NCBI GenBank assembly: GCA_030268105.1
Contig: BSDZ01000112.1
Coordinates: 248,001-312,000 of the forward strand
DNA: 64,000 nt
Source of the DNA: Volvox africanus
Lineage: Eukaryota; Chlorophyta; Chlorophyceae; Chlamydomonadales; Volvocaceae
Reading direction: 5' to 3'
Shown here: one piece after another, positions 55,363 through 64,000 of the stretch
Layout: each line of letters opens with the position of its first letter
How positions within the stretch are numbered: position 1 is the first letter of the stretch
The notes under the pieces: generated by a model
Databases searched by the model: none
What the model saw: only the letters and a program-made list of their open reading frames with translations
Told to the model about the DNA's origin: nothing
Made by a program: the position numbers and the translations under genes

Positions 55363-58300
55363 GGCCTTTCCATTCCATCACCATCGCCATCACGGTCATG
55401 ATCGTCGTTGCATTGCCTGGTCTCAAAACGGGCCGTTTGTTTGATGTAGGTTCAGCAACTGGGGGATTCGGGCTGAAAAAAGCTCATTTTGATAACCTTT
55501 TGGGAAGTTGTTGGGAGGTAGATCCACACTCACACCCACGCCATCAGCAAAATCAACCGATTCACGAGCACGCTGCATCGCATTGCGTCGTGTCGTGTCG
55601 TGCTGTGTTTCGCTTGCATTTATTTCCATTCTTGTCCCCTAGCCCGACCCGAAGTATCATGATCAGGCGGTATTGTGCAATATTATACATTACTATTGTC
55701 ATTGAGCGTTATTGTTAATGTCGTTGTGTGCTGCTATTGTGATGGTGGTTGAGCTGGTTGGAGCTGCTGTACGCGGTCTTGGGGACTTGTGTCTGCCTGT
55801 GGATGGAATGGCGCAAAGATGGTGGCCGGAGGGACGTAATCCAAACCCCGCATTGGTTTGGGAAGGGTGTTTTAAGATGCGTTTGTTTTGGAGAGGCACG
55901 TGGGAGAGTGTGGGTTCGGGCCGAAGTAGCCAGCAGCCATGCCTTCTATAAGACCTTGGAGAGTTGCGCGCATGTGCGCGTGTGTGTGTGCGTGCTGTGA
56001 TTATGCCGTATGCCCTCCGCGCGGAGATCACCTGGCGGCAACATGGTTGATGTATAGAGAGGCATCTGACGTTCTGCATTTGGAATTGGTTTCGGGGCGC
56101 GATGTTGGGGTGCAAATGTTTTTGGTAGATGAGGAACATGCGCTCATCGCCATCATTGATATCACCTCCACCACCACGCCATCATCGTGATGGACATCAG
56201 CACCCCCAGCATCACACCCTGCGTCACAATACCAGAGCATGATGGTCGCCATATGTAGCCGTTGTGCTGTGCCGAGACGCAAAACATACGCATTACTACG
56301 CTGAAGTGCTACGCGATGTGAGCACGTGAGTCATGTGTGTGTTGTCTGTGTGTATGTGTGCGGAGAGGGGGCGGGGTGTTGAAGGTAGCCCCGGCCCAGA
56401 GCCAGAATGGATGGTCTCGTAGGGTGGTCGTGTTGGTATGCATTTGTATGGATATGGGTATGGATATGGGTATGGATAAGGGTATGCAATGTGGGTTTTA
56501 GGCTTTTAACTCCCGAACTCCCACGCGGCTTCGGGGAGGGGAGATGGGGACTTAGGCGACAGGGCTTGGGTATTTCTTGACCGGGTGCTTAATTGTCCAT
56601 TACCTAGCTAGCAACCGCCACGGCAGCGACGGTCCCACGAGTCCCTTCATTGGGGACTATGCTGGTGGTGAGCGAGCGAGTGAGCGATACTGCCGCCGCT
56701 GCTCTGCCGCCGCCTTCATAACCCCCCCTGGACGCATCCACTGCCTGATCTGCGAAATTGCGCGCCGCCCGTGGGGCTGTTCGCTGCATGCGTGCGGGCT
56801 GGTGCGCTCGCGTATGTACACGTGTGAGTCTCAGACTCTCCATACCTTCCTTCCATGTACGATCAAGCACGTGTGTGCACGTACTCGTGGCTGCACGTTA
56901 GCACGGTATTGCTTGCGTACGTGGCTGGATGCTCGTATGATGTAGTGTGCTAGTTAAAGCTGGCATGTGTGCATGTGTGCTCAATAATGCAATATGTTAA
57001 CCATTTCAGATAAGCGATGTATTCATGACCCTGCCTTGTTGAAGATGTGGGTATGTTCCATATATGTTTGTAAATGCGGTATCAGGTGAAGCGTGAAGAT
57101 ACTGCGACACAAAGAGAGCACTTGTGTTCCCATAGATTGGGGAGTCGATGACACGTATCTTTGCCGCGTGCGGCTTTGACACGTGTTGGGCTGCCGGCCA
57201 TATTGCTTGGTTGGGTACGCCATGTCGTCAGCTGCCAGGGCTCGAGTATCGACTGTCGTAGCCGGCTCTGCTCTTAGCAATTCCCCAGTACGGTACGGTA
57301 CGGTGCTTCCCTTGGCCTCCTTCCGGGAAGATACGCCTTCCCCCCATGTGTTGCGTGTTTATTTGCATTTATTTAGTTATCATATAACGGGTTAATAAGG
57401 AACCCTTATGTCATCAGGGGTTGGGCGTGACGTGTTAAAGTGAATCATATAATAGGTCATTATTACATTATACAGGTCTGCTGAATCCGGATCCAGAGAT
57501 CCACATGACGACCGAACCAAAGCAAGGACAGTCTCAAGAGTCTCAAGAGTCCCAGGTTCTCACGACGAACGACTAGATCCAAAACTTCATATGGGGACGT
57601 TTGGCGGCGCATCTGGAATTGGAATTGGAATTTGGAATTGGATGCGATTTGGAAACTCCCAATACAAACCAGGTATCGGCCTTTCCAGTGGAACTACTGC
57701 TTACCCCACCATAAATGGAAAAAAATCTTATGATAACACAATATCTCACAAGACAATGAAGCACATAACCTCCTGCCGTGTTGGAAGCTCGAGCTCGACA
57801 GACAAACAGAAAAACCAGCAGCAGCATGCACCATTTAATTCTCCATCCAAATTATGACGTATCAAGTAATGCCGTGTTTTCATTCCCGGATGAATTCCGG
57901 GGGTGAATGCATGTGTGTGCACAGATCTTCCAAAGCACCACAAATACATACACCCTTGCTTGACTGCAAACCGGTCTGTAACGACAACACACCAAGCAAG
58001 TACGACCATGTACGACAACTTCATCGCTATCCCGCTGGCGTGATGGCAGAGTCGTAAAAAACATATTTTCCAATTATTTCCAATTAACCTACTTCGATTG
58101 CATACATGATCTCATATATACCTCCTCCATCCAATCCTAGACGCCACCAGGTAACATCATATGCTTGCACGTGTATGGGCACATCACACCACATGGCACA
58201 TCAGGGGCTGGCTCAGCTCGGCTGCGTGCGTGCGCATTCATTCTTAGGACTGCAACACCCACTCCCCCCAACGTATATCATATTGAGTGGTGCGTGGCAG

Positions 58301-58799
58301 GAGCCATCCATACCGAATACCAGAATAATTATCCCGGCCGCATTTACGGGTGTACTACATTAATGAACAACTGCTTGTGTGTGAACGGCATTCCTCATGA
58401 CGTATGCACCCTTTTTCAATTAGTAAAGTGTGTGTTATCATTTCCGTATATTAACGAAAATGTTTATGTACGCACGTATCAGGTATGCCCCCCCCCTCGA
58501 AGAAAGGGGTTATTGACAACGTGCACCAGAATGGGTGATGCGCGCCACATCGCACAGCCGCTCCTGCACGCTTCACGTCTTCCCAAGGTCAGGACAGTGG
58601 AGTACGAGGTGGACATGATCACCAACGGCCCAACACTTCCTGGGAAGGTAGGGGGATGTGCATAGAGTAATGCTCCTGAGAAGGGTCACGGTCAACTGCT
58701 AGCTGTTCCCCGGACCCGGTTGTAATACGATCCGTACATATGTACGGAAATCAAGGCATGGCCGCTGCCGCTATGTGGACATACAAACATAGCACTCTC
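55363..58799. other. Long intergenic region between convergent genes
   Basis: The 3' ends of the lectin gene (plus) and the CAP gene (minus) face this 3.4-kb region, so it holds both 3' untranslated regions. A (GGATAT/GGGTAT)n tract is at about 56447-56485. A few open stretches (56577-56945, 58165-58665) have no domain or splice-supported model; 58530-58648 ends at a plausible donor but no partner exon was found. Confidence 0.45.
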
Positions 58800-61700
58800 C
58801 TACTTGAGCGGGGGGACATTATTGAGGAACTGAGAGTTAGAGATGTAGTTGCCAGGCGGAGAGTAGCGGCATGCAATAACAAGACAGTAGTCGCTATCGC
58901 CGAGAGCTGCACCGCACCCAACTTGGGTGGTGGACTTCCAAACGACCTGGGTAAAGTGGCCGATGTTAGCGAAATTGGCCTGGTTGTCGGTATAGGGCGT
59001 GGCGGAAAAGATGTACTTCTTTATCTCGCCATACCAGCCCTGGACCGCAGGAGTACACAGCATGTCCTTGGCAAGAAGGGGCCAGTTAGAAGGCAGGCCG
59101 TACAGATTCTCGCCGTAATTGCCGCTGGAGTGTCGGAGGGTACAGGTTGCCGCGAGACCCTGCGCCCAGGTCTGCACAGACACACGCGCAATAATGTGGT
59201 GACGGATAACGCGTGTATGCAAAGAACGACAAGGAAGTGGCAAAACACAGGCAGGTTTGACAGCAGGTTGGATAGCAGGTTGGATAGCAGGCAGGTTGGA
59301 CAGGGCTGGACGAAGCTTTAAACATGGGAAATCGTGCCTTGCATAACGCCTCATCTCATCGCTACATTCGTATTTGGCAGCAGCTAGCCGCTCTCACCTG
59401 GGCCCCTTTGGCGAGCGTTTCGTTCCAGGTCAGCGCCGGACAGCCGTGCAGTGCGCGGTCCTTGTTGTGCTCTGCCAGTGCTGCCGCAGCGTCAAAGCAA
59501 CCTGCAACAAAGCGACCGCGTGTAGGGGTGTAGCCACAAGTGGCACATACATACACAAACAAGTACCATGCATAGATAGATAGATAGATAGATGACAGAT
59601 AGATAGACAGATAGGAAGAGAGAGAGCAGCCGGTATTGGGGGGGACCAAAATGACGGAGTTACCCCACCATTCGCTCAGAGAGAGGTGTCATCAGCTTGT
59701 TTGATGATTTGGATGGCGCAGTTGCGAACAGAGCGTTTGAAGAAAGGAAGTGGGAGATAAGATTTGCCTCTCGCAGTTCTTTCCTCCAAGCTTCCTCCTA
59801 AAAAATGCAATTTACAACTTTATGTACAGCTGTACGTGCGAAACCTACCAGCCGTAGTGGTAAACGGAGATGGCGAGGGTGACGATGATGGTGGTGGTGG
59901 TGGACCTGAGGAAGGTGGTGGTGATGGTGGTGGTGGACGTGAGGAAGGTGGTGGTAGTGGTGGTGGTGGACGTGAGGAGGGTGGAGGTGGGGGAGATTGT
60001 GATGTTATTTTGGTGTAGAGGCACACCCCCTGTGCTGGCACTGTAGGGCTTACGACACTCTTGAGCCATCCGTTGCTATTGAAGCCCTTGCAGGTGGAGT
60101 CTGCATTGCACTTGTCGAGGGCCTTATTGATGGCCAGGGCTTTAGAGTTGATGTTGTCACCCGTGTGGTCAACGTCAGCATTGGCCAAGTAGCCGGTGTA
60201 GCTGGCACACTCTGCGATGCGAGCAAATGGAAGAGCCGAATAATGATATGAGTATGTAGCAAACCGAGCCGATGAAAAACGATTGCGCAAACGGCAACAA
60301 AGTGTGGTATGTATGTCCAGGTAGGTAGGATCCGAAGGTAGATGCTGTTGTACCTCTGTCGTACAGATCCAACCAAGCAAATAAGGCCCGATCTGAAGAT
60401 ATTCATACACGCTCCATCCCGGATATATGCAACCCGTAGACACCAAGATACTACAAAATGCAATAGCCTAATCGTAACTACCAGGCGACGTCTTGTACGA
60501 AGTAATGAAAGAGTAATGAAAGATGTTTAAGTTTGCATACATATGTACTTAGCTAGATATAACGGTGTTACACTGTGGGCGAGTTGCCCTGAAAGGACAA
60601 GCACCGGGGGCCCTGAGCGGGTCGAGCCACAGCGCAGGGGGTAGCAGCGGCTTTGCCTGTCTGTCCAGCCGTGCGCTCGAGGTTCCCTTGATCGAGCCAG
60701 TGCGGGCACTCAAACTTTGCGAGCCTCTATCCCGGCTATTAGCCCGGCTCTAGCCCCTCTGAAGGAACGGAGCCTCAGACAACCCCACACCAGCACCCAG
60801 AAAGAGAGGACATGAGACTCAAGACCCTGCCACTAAAAATCTAGGAAACACCTAGGTGTGTGCTTAGCTAGGTTTGTATTCAGCTGGATAGATATCTGCT
60901 CGCCAGCTGTCTATTCGAATTATCGTTTTGCATGATGGACGGGGATACCCCTGCCAGCTGAACTCGTTCGATTGCATGCCTCTTAATTCCCTTCATTATT
61001 CACAGGAATTCTCATCATGTCCTGTCTGCTGACCAATATATTTCTTTTCATATGTATGACTACCGTACACACGTACGGTGATCAAGCGAGCGCGGTACTT
61101 ACTGGTTGGAACGAAGGCTTTCTTGATGTAGAGGCACCTTCCAGGGGCGTCAGTCAGCGGGGTGACGCTGCTCTTCAGCTCTCCCGCGGAGTTGTAAGCC
61201 ACGCATTTGACATCGTTGTTGCACTGCTGCATGGGCTTCTTTGAGGTGCTCATGGTGTCACCCACATGGTCGTAATCCGGGAAGGCCACGTAGCCAGACG
61301 CTCCAGGGCACGCTGTAAGCAAGCGAGTGGGGAGCCGTACGTAAGGACATAGATAGCGGAGAAATGTGCGTGAAGTGTAGCTAGCTAGCTAGCTAGCTAC
61401 GTCATCTCATCATCACGCGCACAAAGACATACGTTTTGTCGCATACACAAATACACACACAAATGCACACAAACACACAGACACCGTTATAGCTTGAGCA
61501 TAAAATATCTGTCGTCGTTGCACGCCTTGCGCTTGCTAACATTGACCACTATACATAGAGAGAGATCGATAGGTGGGTGAATTTTACATTTTCCTTAAGT
61601 AGGACAAATCCATTTTGACAGTAAATTTTATCACATTTCTTCGTGTGTATCATACCTAACTCAGATGGTGATATATATAACAATACAGATGTATGTTGGT

Positions 61701-62734
61701 AGCAGAGGTACGCACGATGGAGGGGCCCGGACGACCATCAGATAGGGCTTGCTCGCCCATTATAATGTGTGAATATAAATTTGGCATGGGAGACTGGATG
61801 AGGGTGCCCCGAAACACCGGGGAAGGTAGGGACTGCCAGGTTCGTGGCCACGGGTGATGTACCCCCCTATCCTACACACATATATATTTAACGCCAACCT
61901 GCGTGACCGATGTCGTAAACTATCTAACCCCAACAGCTGCCCTCAGTTACCCTCAGCGCTGTATGGACTGACGACTGGCATTCAACAGCTACCCTCGCAG
62001 TGTTATAACCTGCCGACCAAGCAAGCGGTCAAGGTATATCATATACACACACATAAATACACACACACACACACCATAAATAAATATTATATACATATCT
62101 ATATGTTAGGTTTCGGGTTTTGTATACACATCATATACATCACATATATATGATGTTTGTCACTCTGGCCCTATTGCTTGCTTGCTTGTCTGGCCACCAA
62201 CTGATGAGGCCTCTGGCGAGGGGCCACTCGCCCAGTCCCTGGCGCCCTTCACTATGTGTGCTCAGCCCATCGTCGCTTCCAAAAGCCGTCGACTTCCAGG
62301 AGGTCATTACATATTATTTCTTTCGGCATAAAGTTATCCGATATGATTTTTATTGAACACTATAAATGCACCAGGGATGAGCGAGGTCAGGAACCAGGTA
62401 CTTCTCGCAAGCTATAACGAATCCCGTAGCTAAGGCAGGCTTGATACGCGAGACGGAAGAAAGGCCACTTACAAGTTGCGAGTTGCCTCCGGGCAATGAC
62501 ACCGTTTGCATAGGGGATCACCTCCTCCGCGGCCGCCGCGGACTTAGGGTCGGCCTTTTCGGGATGGGCCAAAGAAGACATTACACGACGCCCATTCACA
62601 CCGCGCAGATTACCGCCAGTAGTTTCAGATGAAAGAGCAAACGATGATGATAAATGTATTGTGAATATCTGAATGAGGAAGAGAAGCGCCCAAGCCGCGA
62701 GCCATGGCCGCGAGGAGAGCGGCTGTCGTGACAT
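58800..62734 (-). CDS. Secreted matrix protein: two PAN/apple-like modules, polyproline linker, CAP (SCP/PR-1) domain
   Basis: Five minus-strand exons (62734-62473, 61312-61103, 60211-59849, 59501-59398, 59171-58800) give 436 residues. Order: signal peptide (PWLAAWALLFLIQIFTIHL), a Ser/Ala-rich pro-region, two homologous roughly 70-residue Cys modules (GYVAFPDYDHVGDTMS...CNNDVKCVAYNSAGELKSSV...RCLYIK and GYLANADVDHTGDNIN...CNADSTCKGFNSNGWLKSVV...VCLYTK), a PPPPPSSRPPPP-type linker, then a CAP domain. The four CAP cavity residues are present: His in LAEHNKDR, Glu in YGENLYG, Glu in GWYGEIKKY, His in GHFTQVVW. CAP proteins are extracellular and bind sterols, peptides or metal ions; PAN modules bind protein or glycan. 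Expected role: cell wall or matrix component, or secreted defence or remodelling protein. The introns between modules are all phase 1, the signature of exon shuffling. All parts look intact. Confidence 0.9.
59572..59616 (+). repeat. (GATA)n microsatellite
   Basis: GATA/GACA tetranucleotide tract in the intron before the CAP exons. Confidence 0.9.
61377..61399 (+). repeat. (GCTA)n self-complementary microsatellite
   Basis: Five to six tandem GCTA units in the first intron of the CAP gene, just upstream (minus sense) of the first PAN-like exon. Confidence 0.9.
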
Positions 62735-64000
62735 TTCACTTTCAGTATTTGATCGAAGGTTAATGATGAGAAAATATATCCTCTGCAGAGATTTGACAAA
62801 AAAATGAAAGGAGGGAACAGCCCAGAATGCGTTAGTGCATAGTAATGAAAATTCCGACATACATGCAGTTTGGGGAATAAGTGCTTGAAAAGTACCGGTG
62901 CCTTATAATGGTAATGATAAGAACTTCAGATAGGGAGGATTAAGTTGGCTTGGGTTCAAGCGGAAGGTCACTGCGCTCACACGGTGCCTATCACTCTTGG
63001 TCGCCGCTACAAGTTTACCCAGGTAAAGAGACAACTGCAAGTATCAAAATTGTTTCTGCAAAATATAATTACACCATACGGTCCGGTGAATGCTTCTTGT
63101 TGCCTACCGGCTGGACAAGCTTTGCTCTTTCGTCTCGGTTCCGGCACAGCTAGCACCGGTGCGTCGTTTGCGCCACTAGAAGACGAACATCAAGATTACA
63201 TATATGCATATATATTTATGTATTAGCCCGACCTTAGTTGGCCTTTGTACATTTTATATCGTCAGCTGCTAATTGTCGTACCCAGCCCTTTCGTCCATCA
63301 CACCAATTCACACGGATTTCAAGTGTACTTCCTGCAGCAGGCTCAACCACTATTTACGCTCCAGTAATTTTCCAATTTCTTATATAAATATTTGCGCAAC
63401 ATTTGATAAGTTGTGGTAAAAAACGATGATGGCCTTCATGGCACTTCATCAGTTTACTGCCGTGCACATTATTCCTGTCATCTCAGAAACTCGATGAATT
63501 TTGATGTCATTTTTACAACTATATTTTTATGCGTAAGAAAAAGTTATCATTTTAATTAAATGTAAGTGACCGAAACGTTTCAGATCGTGTAAAGTACGGG
63601 AGCGAGATTTGCCGCGCGCGTTTCAGTTATGCTTAACTTAAAATAAATATTACTTGCTTTTAATGTTCAAGTATGCAAACTCAAATTTTTGTTTATTATT
63701 AGTCAATGTATCCAAGTACAACACCTACCGTTGGCGTCTAAACCTCTTACGCGTTAGGAGGAAAACTCAGTAGAAGACTTAAGCCTGGCTATGTCATCTA
63801 TTTCAATTACTGTTGCATTACGGCCTGTCAATAGTGCCGTCTCGAATTGGTTTGCTCGAAGGCGTTGGTGGTCTCGATCGTAACGTCTCGTAACCCGTGC
63901 GTAACCCGATTGTATTGGACAAGCAGTTACACATCTGTGACTTACACCCGCGGTGCGTCTGATAGGTAAGCCATGTTGGACCGTCCCTTCAGGCTCTGAT
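62735..64000. other. Right-edge region, upstream of the CAP gene
   Basis: Should contain the promoter and 5' leader of the minus-strand CAP gene. A short plus-strand open stretch (62945-63226) includes YNYTIRSGECF, faintly like a LysM start, but it has stops in all frames nearby and no splice support. From 63230 to the end I see only AT-rich, non-coding sequence. Confidence 0.45.

Noticed and set aside
58165..58665. Plus-strand open region with a possible donor after LPGK near 58648
   Set aside because: No partner exon, no domain; it overlaps the 3' region of the CAP gene on the other strand.
59572..61399. Short tandem repeats considered as a CRISPR array
   Set aside because: They are simple microsatellites without spacers, in a eukaryotic genome.
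61854..62153. Plus-strand Cys-containing open stretch ending at a GTATAT donor-like site
   Set aside because: It lies within intron 1 of the minus-strand CAP gene and could not be joined to any other exon.

Overview
This window reads as nuclear DNA of a volvocine green alga (Chlamydomonas/Gonium/Volvox group). The evidence is GC-rich exons cut by many GT-AG introns, much more AT-rich introns, Ala/Gly/Ser/Gln low-complexity coding sequence, proline-rich (PPSPPPP-type) extracellular proteins, TGTAA poly(A) signals, TTTTAGGG-like telomere-type motifs and a Chlamydomonas-style Ty3/gypsy chromovirus. Species cannot be fixed from the sequence alone. All gene models were built by hand from reading frame, splice consensus and exon-phase continuity; in every model the phases close without a leftover base.

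Layout. (1) 306-1224 minus: 5' part of an MFS transporter of the anion:cation symporter type, running off the left edge. (2) 3196-30471 plus: one very large gene, 14 phase-consistent exons coding for about 4,850 residues of low-complexity sequence interspersed with alpha-helical repeats; function unknown. Its introns carry a decayed gypsy element with a nested 831-bp solo LTR, a perfect 96-bp inverted repeat and two dispersed repeat families. (3) 32887-35682 plus: a six-exon nucleotide-sugar transporter (GONST/SLC35 type, 364 aa). (4) 36126-42705 plus: a secreted or membrane-anchored PNGase F-like amidase (about 1,110 aa) with a tRNA-His(GTG) inside one intron. (5) 43978-48538 minus: mitochondrial complex I 51-kDa subunit (NDUFV1, 487 aa, 11 exons). 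(6) 50733-55362 plus: a type I membrane protein with signal peptide, polyproline rod, C-type lectin-like domain and transmembrane helix (466 aa). (7) 58800-62734 minus: a secreted protein with two PAN/apple-like modules, a polyproline linker and a CAP (SCP/PR-1) domain (436 aa).

Functional theme. Four of the genes (nucleotide-sugar transporter, PNGase F-like protein, lectin receptor, CAP protein) concern glycan supply, glycan removal and the extracellular matrix, next to one housekeeping respiratory gene. This grouping is an observation; co-regulation is not shown. The most unusual objects are the giant gene, the intron palindromes, the in-frame retainable intron of the PNGase-like gene and the two modular matrix proteins.
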